DNA of 27,557 bases, taken from NCBI GenBank assembly GCA_934162535.1, contig CAKPJC010000021.1:1-27557 (forward strand), written 5' to 3'. Both the position numbers and the translations under genes were made by a program. Under the pieces are notes generated by a model. The model had not been told where the DNA came from and did no database searches. It saw only the letters and a program-made list of their open reading frames with translations. The stretch comes from an uncultured Clostridia bacterium (GTDB lineage: Bacteria; Bacillota; Clostridia; TANB77; CAG-508). Shown here piece after piece: positions 1 through 7,158 of the stretch (positions within the stretch are counted from its first letter, which is position 1; every line of letters begins with the position of its first letter).

Positions 1-13
1 TTTTTTTTGACAT
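1..13 (-). CDS. Start of a gene leaving the left edge (partial)
   Basis: Only the first four codons (reading M-S-K-K) are inside the window. An ATG at 13-11 is preceded by a good ribosome binding site, AAAGAGG, at 21-27 with 7 bases of spacing. The AT-rich stretch 28-89 could hold the promoter, but no clear pair of boxes can be fixed. The product cannot be named. The gene begins about 75 bases after the end of the broken KAP NTPase gene and may have shared its transcript. Confidence 0.4.
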
Positions 14-89
14 TTTCGTACCTCTTTATTGTATTTTTTGTAATTTTATCACATTTGTTATAATTTATCTACATTTTATACAATAATAT

Positions 90-1941
90 TTATTTTAAAT
101 CATTTATCCAATTTTCTAATATTTCTAACAACTCATTTATAAGATATTTTTTACCTTTTTCCATATTTATATCTTTTATCTTTTCAATTTCTTTCTTTAT
201 TCTTAATATACTATCAATATCACCTTTATAATAATTTTTTAATTCTTTCTGTTCTTTTGGAATATATTTAAAATTATGTACTATATTTATTCCCCTTATA
301 AACTCTAATATATTTTGAGAATCACTATATTTAATATTATTTAATAATTCTTTATCATCTATACTTGAGAAGAAGCTTTTATTTCTCTCAAATTCATTTT
401 TATCATTCTCACAATATTCTTTAAATTTTCTTCCCCAATTAGTTTGATTTAAAATTTCTTTTGATTTTTCTTTTCGATTTTTAATAACTCTTTCTCTATC
501 ATATGTCTCCCATTCTTTAAGTGTATCATAATATCCTGGTTTTTCTGTATTATATCCCAGAGTGCATGGTATAAATTCGGTAATACAGTTGTTTTTATTC
601 TTTTTTATATTATATTCCATTAAATTAATAATATCTTTTATTATTATTTCATCATATTTAGCATATCTAATTTCTAGTAGATAACACAAAATTTTACTAT
701 ATAAATCTATCATATACATATCATCTTTTATTTCATTTTTCATTTCTTTAAGTGCTTCTTCAACTTCATTATCTTTTTTTCCAAAAAAATTTGTTACAAC
801 TTCATATGGACTTCCTTTTCCATATATCATTTTGGTCTTTTTTATTATATATATCTAATACTTTCTCTATATCTTCTAAATCTATAATTGAATATTGTAC
901 TAGCTTATCAACAAATTTAAATCCTAATATTTCTATTTTATCATCTCTTATAGTTAAGTTTATCAATCCAAATGAGCCTAATAAAGTACTCCAATCATAT
1001 AATTTTATGTTTCATTTATACATAATAGTTACATGTAATAAATATATTAATATATTATCTAGTAATTTATTATAGACATCTTCATCATAATTTTTATATG
1101 TAGATTTTACTTCTTCTATTTTTTCTATTATTGTCTTAAATTTAGAAATACAAATTTTAAGTGTTCTTATATTCTTATAATTAAATTTTTGCATTATTTC
1201 AATTATTTTATATTTATTATCTTTTATTATTCTTGAAATTAACTGCTCTTTTTCTTCATCACATATATAATCTAAGATTATTTCTATATTTGGATTATAA
1301 TATATAACTTCGCCTATTAATTTTTCTTTTATTTCATAATATACTTTGTTTTGATATGAACTTTCCACTTCTGCCATCTTGTCTTCATTGGCAATTAATA
1401 TAGTCTTTACATTTTTATGCTCTATCAATTCATTTATATACCCTAATAACTCTGTAATAGAAATCATACATCTTTCTAAATCATCAAAAATAATAATATA
1501 TTTAGAAATTTCTTGGAACATTTTAATTAAATCCATTATAGAATCTTTTTTTTCTAAAGAATTAATATAAGTTTTGGCTCCATTTATCAACATTTTCGAA
1601 GTTTTTCTTTCATTATTAATTAATATACCGTTTTCTATTATAGAATAAATTATTTTATTTTCTAGCTGAGTTATATCTTTTATTCCATACAATGACATAT
1701 ATATTATTCCTTTATATCTGCAAGTTTCCTTTATTTCTTTCTGTAACTTTACTTTTAAACTATTTTTTATGAAAAATGTTTTTCCTACACCCCATTTGCC
1801 ATCAATTAATATGGCATATTCCGTATTTTCTTTTCTTATATATCTTAATATTAATTCGCAAATTTCTTCATCCGTTATATATATTTCTTTCTTTTTTTCT
1901 CTTATATGTTCATCTAATTTTTCTTCTAATTCTTTATCCAT
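90..1941 (-). pseudogene. KAP-family P-loop NTPase, broken by an in-frame stop and a frameshift
   Basis: The N-terminal part (1941-1012, 309 residues) has a Walker A motif GKWGVGKT at residues 48-55 and a Walker B motif IIIFDDLE ending at E156. This is the pattern of KAP-family P-loop NTPases, several of which act in phage exclusion or as membrane-linked STAND-like ATPases. Frame 1 meets a TGA at 1014-1012, but the same frame stays open and protein-like for about 58 more codons (starting N-I-K-L-Y-D-W). Near 842-850 an A6 run must lose one base to join the downstream frame, which then runs to 90 (246 residues, 830-90, no ribosome binding site of its own). The whole would be about 615 residues. 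The start is supported by GGAGG 7 bases upstream of ATG 1941. TGA recoding is unlikely because intact neighbours use TGA as a stop. The gene is therefore a pseudogene, or carries two sequence errors. The KAP assignment rests on motifs; the exact subfamily and function are unknown. Confidence 0.7.
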
Positions 1942-1962
1942 TTTTTACCTCCATTTTATATT

Positions 1963-1991
1963 TTTATATCATACATAATTTAAAGCAACAA
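1963..1991 (-). promoter_or_regulatory. Likely sigma-A promoter of the KAP NTPase gene
   Basis: Read on the minus strand, TTGTTG (1991-1986) and TATAAA (1968-1963) are 17 bases apart and lie just upstream of the GGAGG site and ATG of the NTPase gene. The -35 box is imperfect. Confidence 0.45.
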
Positions 1992-2019
1992 CAAAATCTA
2001 ACATTATTTTCTATATATC

Positions 2020-2048
2020 TTGCAATTAATAATAATCTAAGCTTAAAT
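2020..2048 (+). promoter_or_regulatory. Possible promoter of the DUF6809 gene
   Basis: TTGCAA (2020-2025) and TTAAAT (2043-2048) are 17 bases apart, 25 bases before the ATG at 2073. Both boxes are moderate matches. The region is AT-rich, so chance matches are possible. Confidence 0.35.
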
Positions 2049-2072
2049 ACACAACCAACTGGAGGTGATAAT

Positions 2073-2345
2073 ATGAATTCAAAGACTATACTATCTCTAT
2101 ATAATGGAGACTATTCTTGTATTGAAAGAGCTATACCTAAAGATTCCAAATATGCTAAAGCTTTGTCTAAATGTACTGATTTGCAAGAAAAATTAGCTCA
2201 ATTAGTGGATAAAGAAACCTTTTCGTTAATAGAAAAAGTTTTAGAATATCAAAGTGAATTATCTGCTATTGAAATGGAAGAAGTATTTACAGAAGGATTT
2301 TCTCTGGCTGTATCTTTACTGCTGGAAGCAATTTCAAAGGAATAA
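2073..2345 (+). CDS. DUF6809 family small protein
   Basis: This is a 90-residue protein. The start is fixed by a strong GGAGGTGATA ribosome binding site at 2061-2070, so the longer open frame beginning at 1776 is not used. The N-terminus (ILSLYNGDY), the IPKDSKYAKAL segment, a central Leu/Glu-rich helix and the C-terminal EGFSLAVSLLLEA helix follow the plan of DUF6809 proteins. Those are small helical proteins of unknown function, common in Clostridia and often found on or beside mobile elements. There are no signal peptide or membrane segments. It is divergent from the KAP NTPase gene and stands alone on the plus strand within a minus-strand region. It is followed by a strikingly C-rich stretch. 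The family call is from pattern memory, and the role is unknown. Confidence 0.65.
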   Translation: MNSKTILSLYNGDYSCIERAIPKDSKYAKALSKCTDLQEKLAQLVDKETFSLIEKVLEYQSELSAIEMEEVFTEGFSLAVSLLLEAISKE

Positions 2346-2519
2346 TGTACCCCCTCCCCCCTCCTATTTCCCGAAAGTTTTTAAAGCACTCCCCTCGCCG
2401 TTCCCCCTTTTGGCTTTGTAGAGATTAGAGGCGGGGTGATCTTTATTTTTTCGGTATGTATTTTTTTATTTATATTTCAATACTTATAGATAATAACTAC
2501 CGATTATCACACTAAAAAT
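2346..2519 (+). other. Non-coding C-rich stretch after the DUF6809 gene
   Basis: Between the DUF6809 stop and the terminator of the ASCH operon there is no open frame worth calling. Bases 2349-2410 contain several C runs (CCCCCTCCCCC, CTCCCCTCGCC, TTCCCCC), and 2430-2437 reads GGCGGGGT. This is unlike the rest of the AT-rich window. The GGCG/CGCC segments can pair imperfectly across 2394-2436. It could be a structured RNA 3' end, a terminator or the end of a mobile element. No T run follows closely, and the function is undecided. Confidence 0.35.
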
Positions 2520-2543
2520 AGATTAGTTACTTCAAACTAATCT
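2520..2543 (-). terminator. Terminator of the GNAT-MTase-CYTH/Nudix-ASCH operon
   Basis: This is a perfect 9-bp inverted repeat, AGATTAGTT (2520-2528) and AACTAATCT (2535-2543), with a 6-base loop. On the minus strand it is followed by ATTTTTAG. It lies 7 bases past the ASCH stop codon. Confidence 0.7.
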
Positions 2544-2549
2544 ATAAAA

Positions 2550-2936
2550 TTATTTCATATCATATTCCCACAAACTCAATTTACCTTTTGCTTCTATTGG
2601 CTCATCAAATACTTCTACATTTTCTAGCTGCCAACCATAATTTTCTTTAAAAGAACTATCTGTGTATATATCTTTATTTTCTTTTAATAACATCGCTTTA
2701 AATTCTGGTGACATTTTCACACAATCTACTAATGTTACTTTTCCTAATATTTTTCCTGCTGGCAAATCTTCTGGAATATATTTTGATAATCTTTTTATTG
2801 CTTCTTTATCTATTCCTTTTCCCGCATGAATTAGTAAATCTCCTCTATATTTAGTTTGCCAACTTCTAAATTCAAATCTTTTATTACCCTGCATTATTAA
2901 TGTTGCCCAAGGTTGCTTTATAGTTAATACTTTCAT
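2550..2936 (-). CDS. ASCH domain protein
   Basis: This 128-residue protein is made of a single ASCH (ASC-1 homology) domain, a PUA-like beta-barrel expected to bind RNA or modified nucleosides. The N-terminus shows the family pattern KQPWATLIMQG at about residues 7-17, then FEFRSW and YRGDLLIHAGKG at about 30-42, with Gly/Lys-rich turns typical of the putative ligand groove. Related bacterial ASCH proteins include nucleoside amidohydrolases and RNA-binding factors, so the substrate cannot be chosen from sequence. Its ATG overlaps the TGA of the upstream CYTH-Nudix gene (ATGA, 4 bases), so it is probably translated by coupling as the last gene of a four-gene operon. The stop codon is TGA. Confidence 0.8.
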   Translation of the reverse strand: MKVLTIKQPWATLIMQGNKRFEFRSWQTKYRGDLLIHAGKGIDKEAIKRLSKYIPEDLPAGKILGKVTLVDCVKMSPEFKAMLLKENKDIYTDSSFKENYGWQLENVEVFDEPIEAKGKLSLWEYDMK

Positions 2937-3922
2937 ATTTTTCTCTCCTTAAGTATTTCCTTAAATAATTCTCTAGTATTATCATATGTAATTGTTTCAA
3001 TTGCCTCATCGAAATCTAACCATTTTATATCATTCACTTCACATCCCTGTGCTTTTATCTCTCCACCTATACATTTGGTAATAAATAATACTACTTGTTT
3101 TAGTTTTCCTTTATCTGTTACATATTCCATTGTATATCTTTTATTAGCATCAATTTCTACATCTAAATTTGTTTCTTCTTTTACCTCTCTAATTGCAGTT
3201 TCAATCTCTGTTTCATTTTTTTCAACATGTCCTTTTGGAAATCCCCAATGCCCTTTTGTTTGCTTGATTAATAGTACTTTATTATCCTTTGTTATAATGC
3301 ATCCACAAGATTTTTCCCTTTCTTTATTAGTTTTTTTATTTAATCTCTTATCTAATTCTACTTCTGCTTTTTTCACGAAATAATTATCTGTATAAATTGG
3401 TATCTCAATTTCATTAATTTTTTTAATTAATTTTTCTATAGTATCTAATTCCTTGTTTTCTTCAGTTTCTATTTCTATTAAATTATCTCCATTTTTTATA
3501 TCTTTAATTGCTAATTGAAATCCATCTTTTTCGTATACTACATCATCTTCTTTTATATTCATAATTTCTTTGTACCCTATTGCTTTTAATAATTTCTTAG
3601 CATCCTCTATTTCTAGAATATCACAATTAACAGCTTCTTGATTTAATATATTGCCAGACTCATCAAAGTTTTTGATTTTAAATGTTATTAGTTTTGTTCT
3701 TCTATTTGACATCTTCCCTATAATATCTCTTACTAATACTGCTTTAGATAAAATATCTCTTGTATTTATCTTATCTAAATCCACTTCTTCAGGTATGAAA
3801 TATGTATCATCCATTGAAAATTTGTCTATTATTTTGAATCCTTTTTCTTTTACTATCTTATAGAACTCATTTAATTCACATTTAATTTTTACTGTTATTT
3901 CATTACTCTCTTTTAAACTCAT
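2933..3922 (-). CDS. CYTH-Nudix fusion phosphohydrolase
   Basis: This is a two-domain protein of 329 residues. Residues 1 to about 190 look like a CYTH (triphosphate tunnel) domain: scattered basic strands, FKIKNFDESG, a DAKKLLKAIGY segment and LIEIETEE near 148-155. The classic ExExK signature is degenerate here (E8-I-T-V-K12). Residues about 205-329 are a Nudix hydrolase domain. GHWGFPKGH (224-232) leads into the Nudix box: G231, E237, R245, E246, E249 and E250, with N252 where glycine is usual. This resembles diadenosine tetraphosphate (Ap4A)-type hydrolases. Nudix enzymes cleave nucleoside diphosphates linked to another moiety and need a divalent metal. The combination suggests a cytosolic phosphate-compound hydrolase; the substrate is not visible. 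It is the third gene of an operon, 13 bases after the methyltransferase gene, and overlaps the ASCH start. Confidence 0.8.
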   Translation of the reverse strand: MSLKESNEITVKIKCELNEFYKIVKEKGFKIIDKFSMDDTYFIPEEVDLDKINTRDILSKAVLVRDIIGKMSNRRTKLITFKIKNFDESGNILNQEAVNCDILEIEDAKKLLKAIGYKEIMNIKEDDVVYEKDGFQLAIKDIKNGDNLIEIETEENKELDTIEKLIKKINEIEIPIYTDNYFVKKAEVELDKRLNKKTNKEREKSCGCIITKDNKVLLIKQTKGHWGFPKGHVEKNETEIETAIREVKEETNLDVEIDANKRYTMEYVTDKGKLKQVVLFITKCIGGEIKAQGCEVNDIKWLDFDEAIETITYDNTRELFKEILKERKI

Positions 3923-3935
3923 CTTATTCTCCTTT

Positions 3936-4517
3936 CTATTTTTTCTTTGCTATCACATTAAATATATGCCAATGCTTCATTTTGCCTAAACCAGTAGTTC
4001 CATCTTTTTCAACTTCTTTAAACTCTATAATCTCAAAATCTTTAAATAATTCTATTACCTGCTCTTTTGTTAAAAAAGTCATTTCTTCTTTTGTACTTTT
4101 CCATTCATCGTTATTTCCGAAGAAATTACCGACGAAATATCCATCTTTTAAAATGCTATCATTTATCTTATTCCATAATTCTTTAAAATTATTTTTATTG
4201 CAGAATGGGAGACAATAATTAGCTACAATTAAATTACTTTTTTCTAATTCAAGGCTTTCAAAATTTTGATTTTGGAATCTAAATTTTTCTAACTCTTCAT
4301 TATTTAATCTTTCAGAAATTCTTTCTTCAACACTTTCTCTATCAATTGCAAGTACATTCCAGCCATTTTTTATTAAATATACTGTATCATTTCCAGCACC
4401 ACAACCTAGTTCAATTGCTTTACCTGGATTACATTTTACTTCTTCAATCAAATATTGCACATTGTTTCTAGGCTTTTCCGATTCTGTATTATCATAATAT
4501 TTTTCAATATTTCTCAT
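3936..4517 (-). CDS. Class I SAM-dependent methyltransferase (TehB-like)
   Basis: This 193-residue protein has the SAM-binding motif I AIELGCGAGND at about residues 34-44 and the acidic end of strand 2 at D59 (VLAID). LIVANYCLPF follows where TehB-like and thiopurine-type methyltransferases carry motif IV, and KDGYFVGNFFG comes after it. Small enzymes of this type methylate metalloids or small molecules. The acceptor cannot be inferred. There are no membrane segments, so it is probably cytosolic. It lies 14 bases after the GNAT gene and 13 bases before the CYTH-Nudix gene, in one operon. Confidence 0.8.
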   Translation of the reverse strand: MRNIEKYYDNTESEKPRNNVQYLIEEVKCNPGKAIELGCGAGNDTVYLIKNGWNVLAIDRESVEERISERLNNEELEKFRFQNQNFESLELEKSNLIVANYCLPFCNKNNFKELWNKINDSILKDGYFVGNFFGNNDEWKSTKEEMTFLTKEQVIELFKDFEIIEFKEVEKDGTTGLGKMKHWHIFNVIAKKK

Positions 4518-4531
4518 ATTATCAAATCCCT

Positions 4532-4987
4532 TTATAATTCAAATTTATATAACTTTTCACCATTGTTTAAATTTTTTATAAATTTAGCACCAAATTTTTC
4601 ATAATAATTATTTAAGTCGGTTTTTAAGAATATTTCTTTATAATTTCTTCGCCTGCTTTCTTCTAGAATTGCATTATTCAATATTTTTGAATATCCATTT
4701 CCTCTATATTCCTTTTTTACATACATTGTTGCATACCAAGGCGTTAAATTTATGCACTCATCACAATCATTTGGAAATATTGAAATAAATCCAATTAATC
4801 TATCATTACTTAACAATATTAATTTGCAAAAGTCATCATTTTTTAAGTTACTTTTTATTTGCTCTATTTTTTTAACAATTCTATTTTCCTTATCCTTTTC
4901 TTTATTATCCGCCCATTCTTCATATTCCAAAATGGCAACTTCTTCTAGAAACTCTAATTTGTTTAAAAGATTATATACTTCAACCAT
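4532..4987 (-). CDS. GNAT family N-acetyltransferase
   Basis: This is a 151-residue protein starting at the ATG at 4987, which has AGAGGTG six bases upstream. A longer frame reaches 5026, but its start would overlap the TATAAT box of the predicted promoter, so it is rejected. The GNAT fold is seen from LIGFISIFPN (about 64-73, strand 4), MYVKKEYRGNGYSKIL (about 88-103) and the C-terminal YYEKFGAKFI (128-137). R95-G96-N97-G98 in the second segment is the acetyl-CoA pyrophosphate loop. It transfers an acetyl group from acetyl-CoA to an amine or alcohol. The acceptor (antibiotic, amino acid or protein) is unknown. It is the first gene of the operon that ends with the ASCH gene. Confidence 0.85.
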   Translation of the reverse strand: MVEVYNLLNKLEFLEEVAILEYEEWADNKEKDKENRIVKKIEQIKSNLKNDDFCKLILLSNDRLIGFISIFPNDCDECINLTPWYATMYVKKEYRGNGYSKILNNAILEESRRRNYKEIFLKTDLNNYYEKFGAKFIKNLNNGEKLYKFEL

Positions 4988-5025
4988 ATGAATCACCTCT
5001 ATTGTTCTGGAATTTGTTCTCCACA

Positions 5026-5054
5026 ATTATACCACTTCCTGTGAATTATTGAAA
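5026..5054 (-). promoter_or_regulatory. Extended -10 promoter of the GNAT operon
   Basis: On the minus strand, TGGTATAAT contains a perfect -10 box (5031-5026) with an extended TG. A weak -35, TTTCAA (5054-5049), lies 17 bases away. The transcript would start near 5019, about 30 bases before the GNAT start at 4987. Confidence 0.7.
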
Positions 5055-5240
5055 TACATTTCCTATTAAAACTTGCCTAGCTGTGCCAAGTTTTTCCCTA
5101 ATTGTGACCAAAATGTGACAATTTTGCCCAAAAATGCAAAAAAAAGCACCTGCCAAAATCTAGCAAATGCTTCATTTTATTATATTTTCCGAGTCTAGTA
5201 TCAAATTATTGGTATCCGGGTTATGAGCGAAGTAACAAAA
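5055..5240. other. Intergenic stretch without a gene
   Basis: No coding frame is supported here. AAGCA (5144-5148) and TGCTT (5168-5172) form a short stem with A-rich and T-rich flanks, a weak bidirectional terminator at best. TGTGACC and ATGTGAC at 5104-5119 form a short imperfect direct repeat. The right part probably contains the left end of the IS200-type element. Confidence 0.3.
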
Positions 5241-5241
5241 A

Positions 5242-5311
5242 GTCCCACTCAAACCTGATATAATATTTAAAATTTGACGGATATAAATATTAAATATAAG
5301 AGGAGTGGGAC
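5242..5311 (+). promoter_or_regulatory. 5' leader hairpin of the IS200-type tnpA that hides its Shine-Dalgarno site
   Basis: GTCCCACTC (5242-5250) and GAGTGGGAC (5303-5311) are perfect complements. An inner pair, TAATATTTA (5261-5269) and TAAATATTA (5284-5292), extends the structure. The only Shine-Dalgarno sequence of the following tnpA fragment, AGGAG (5301-5305), lies partly inside the closing stem. Sequestration of the tnpA ribosome binding site by a leader hairpin is the known way IS200 keeps transposase translation low, and the layout here matches that. Confidence 0.65.
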
Positions 5312-5313
5312 GT

Positions 5314-5385
5314 ATGAAAAGTCCATACTCAGATAGTTTAGCACACTCAACATGGGAATGCAAGTACCATAATATTGTGTTATGA
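5314..5385 (+). pseudogene. tnpA: tnpA start fragment, IS200/IS605 family (Y1 transposase)
   Basis: The 23 codons from ATG 5314 to TGA 5385 read M-K-S-P-Y-S-D-S-L-A-H-S-T-W-E-C-K-Y-H followed by N-I-V-L. IS200 transposases begin with a Ser-Leu-His-x-x-x-W-x-C-K-Y-H-I-V-F pattern, so this is the N-terminus of such a gene. It has an extra codon after KYH and then a premature stop. All HUH and tyrosine catalytic residues are absent. AGGAG lies 8 bases upstream but is locked in a hairpin. Confidence 0.65.
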
Positions 5386-5712
5386 ATAATTTATGATATA
5401 ATCACCCTATAAAATTAACTTATATCAATATCAAATTTAAATAATAAAAGCCTCAAATCCAACGATTCTGTTCAGGCAATTATACAGCAATTTATTTATT
5501 ATAATTGTCTAAAGAGCGAAAGATTATCGGCTTAAGAACTGTTATATTTATAGTACACAATAAAACCTGTGACTATTCAAGGGGTGAACAAGCCACAAGT
5601 TAAAATTTTTTTTTTTGGGTGTCCTAATTAAAAATTATTGACATGGCTTTTAAAGTTTTTTATTTATAAAAATTTTATTTTTTCTCATAATTATATATTC
5701 CTGTAATTCACA
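5386..5712. other. Decayed DNA between the tnpA fragment and the next gene
   Basis: No open frame is supported. The stretch holds a possible tnpA 3' remnant (5576-5587), a run of 11 or 12 T at about 5607-5618, and otherwise AT-rich sequence. Confidence 0.3.
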
Positions 5713-6159
5713 TTACATATTATATATGCTACTACTTTTTATATATTTTTTATATTCTTCCATATTAGGAACTTTTATTTCTTTTAAATCAATGTCATCG
5801 CCAAAATAATATTCACCACTGTTGCACATTACAATACATGATATATTACTTGATTTATCAAAATCCCCATCCCAATTTTCATATCCTATTTTTATTCCAA
5901 TTAACGGTATTCTATTTACTTTTGTGCCTCCCCATTCACCCGATTTAACTTTTAGATGCCAAGCAAAATCTTGATTAATTTGAACCAATCCAACATCAAA
6001 AGAAGTAAAGGAAATCCAACCTAAATATAAATTATCTTCCTTTTTCCACTTTTTAAAAACAGAATCTTTAAGATTTCTATCACAAGAAGCTATAGCAATC
6101 GCTTGCTCTTTTGTTACATATCCTTTTTTTATTGTTTCATATTTAATTTTTCTTTCCAT
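5713..6159 (-). CDS. Unidentified protein of 148 residues
   Basis: The start is taken as ATG 6159 because AGAGGTG lies 6 bases upstream. An in-frame GTG at 6168 sits inside that ribosome binding site. The protein begins MERKIKYETIKKGYVTKEQA. It continues with aromatic-rich segments (LYLGWISF, FAWHLKVKSGEWGG, YENWDGDF) and ends with an acidic then lysine-rich tail (EYYFGDDIDLKEIKVPN). No membrane segment, signal peptide or known catalytic motif is visible. Size, composition and its position beside a WapI-like immunity fragment are compatible with an orphan immunity protein of a polymorphic-toxin locus, but this is inference only. Base composition matches its surroundings. Confidence 0.6.
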   Translation of the reverse strand: MERKIKYETIKKGYVTKEQAIAIASCDRNLKDSVFKKWKKEDNLYLGWISFTSFDVGLVQINQDFAWHLKVKSGEWGGTKVNRIPLIGIKIGYENWDGDFDKSSNISCIVMCNSGEYYFGDDIDLKEIKVPNMEEYKKYIKSSSIYNM

Positions 6160-6187
6160 TAAATTCACCTCTACTAAATATTTTTTC

Positions 6188-6502
6188 TTATTGACCTTTC
6201 ACAACACTCTTTATATATTTAACAAACATTTCAATTTCTTTTCTATCAAAAATAATAAAATATTTTTGTTCTATATATGGCTCCATCTTTGACAGTTAAA
6301 TTTATTTCTTTATGCTTTTTAGCTTACCATCTAATAGTCTTTCTAGTTCTTTTAATAATTTATCCACTTTTAAAGATGTCATTAATTCACCTTGACTAAA
6401 ACAAGCATTATTCACTTTTATTTTTATATTTGCCCAATTTTCATCGTCGTCCTGCCCTTGAACATATTTAGTTATTCCAAACTCGAAATATGTAGCATTC
6501 AA
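6188..6502 (-). pseudogene. WapI-like immunity protein gene, broken
   Basis: A 66-residue frame (6502-6302) begins YFEFGITKYV and continues DDENWANIKIKV and LLKELERLLDG. This follows the N-terminal pattern of WapI-family immunity proteins (aromatic strand, a D-x-N-W motif, then a Leu-rich helix). It opens with TTG right after a stop and has no ribosome binding site. A second frame (6286-6188, 32 residues) starts MEPYIEQKYFII and looks like the C-terminal part, in a different frame with about 15 bases between them. The gene is therefore damaged at its start and middle. WapI-type immunity proteins neutralise contact-dependent toxins; no toxin gene is in the window. The family call is tentative. 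Confidence 0.45.
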
Positions 6503-6531
6503 TATTCATTTTAATATTTTTTACTCCAAAA

Positions 6532-7158
6532 CTACAATATTTGTTTTAAGTTTGCTAGTTTATCCCCTCTAAAAGTCATCTTTAATAGGCATGGAGAATT
6601 TATGGGAAGTTCATTATCCTCATATTCAAGATTTAATCTTTTATTTACTTTGCAAAAACTTAACAAATAGAATTTTATTGCTCCTCCATGGCTTATAACA
6701 GCTATCCTCTTTCCTTTGTATCTTTCTAGTATCTCATCAAAAAATTCATTCATCCTTTTATTAGTATCTTTTGCACTTTCACCATCACGAGTTTTAAATT
6801 CTGGAAAGGCTAATTGTTCACGAGATGGATCTCGACTCTCTTTGTCATTCATAAATTTCGCTAGATCATCTATGTTTCCAAGTTTTCTTTCACCTAGTCT
6901 TTTATCTATGTTATATTGTAAACTGTTTTTATATGCTATATATTTTGCAGTGGCTTTTGCTCTTGTGTAATGACTTGTCCAAATACTATCTAGGTTTTGT
7001 AATTCTATATTTTCACTTAATTTTTTAGATTGTTCTTCTCCTTCTACTGATAATATTTCTTTTTCATTAATTATTTGAGAGTCTTCATTTGTATTTCTAA
7101 TACCATTTTCATCAACAGTTTCTGCATGTCTAATTAAATAAATAACAGTTTCATTCAT
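6532..7158 (-). CDS. Histidine phosphatase family protein (phosphoglycerate mutase-like)
   Basis: This 208-residue protein has the hallmark LIRHAET at residues 8-14, where H11 is the phosphorylated residue. TSHYTRAKATA (61-71, R66 in the phosphate pocket), LGERKLG (88-94, acid E90) and ISHGG (155-159, second histidine) follow. These are all the catalytic residues of the branch 1 histidine phosphatases, which include cobalamin-pathway and broad sugar or nucleotide phosphatases. The long loop after residue 15 (VDENGIRNTNEDS) and the acidic C-terminus are unusual for glycolytic mutases, so a small-molecule phosphatase is likelier. A GGGAGAAG site precedes the ATG at 7158. A fragment of a second copy of its 3' end lies at 7393-7425. 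Confidence 0.85.
   Translation of the reverse strand: MNETVIYLIRHAETVDENGIRNTNEDSQIINEKEILSVEGEEQSKKLSENIELQNLDSIWTSHYTRAKATAKYIAYKNSLQYNIDKRLGERKLGNIDDLAKFMNDKESRDPSREQLAFPEFKTRDGESAKDTNKRMNEFFDEILERYKGKRIAVISHGGAIKFYLLSFCKVNKRLNLEYEDNELPINSPCLLKMTFRGDKLANLKQIL

Larger units (their letters stand above)
5242..5615 (+). mobile_element. Internally deleted IS200/IS605-type element (approximate limits)
   Basis: The stretch begins with the leader hairpin and first codons of a tnpA-like gene. About 200 bases later, TTC AAG GGG TGA (5576-5587) reads F-K-G-stop, matching the C-terminal tail of many clostridial IS200 transposases. The catalytic HUH and tyrosine parts are missing, so the element cannot move on its own. 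CAATTATA (about 5498-5505) and TATAATTG (about 5519-5526) give a further hairpin in the middle. The true ends were not identified because IS200 elements lack terminal inverted repeats. Limits are guesses. Confidence 0.4.

Noticed and set aside
836..860. Programmed ribosomal frameshift at the A6 run of the KAP gene
   Set aside because: The run is in the wrong phase for the A-AAA-AAG slip site, and the needed shift is +1 or -2. The frame is also already closed upstream by TGA.
1012..1014. TGA read as an amino acid (recoding) in the KAP gene
   Set aside because: Intact genes here (ASCH, CYTH-Nudix, YkvI) end in TGA, tryptophan is written TGG, and there is a second lesion downstream. Decay or an error is simpler.
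1776..2072. N-terminal extension of the DUF6809 protein
   Set aside because: The extension is low-complexity hydrophobic sequence antisense to the NTPase gene. A GGAGGTGATA site fixes the start at 2073.
5172..5363. Minus-strand 63-codon frame
   Set aside because: It is antisense to the tnpA fragment and its leader hairpin, without a start signal.
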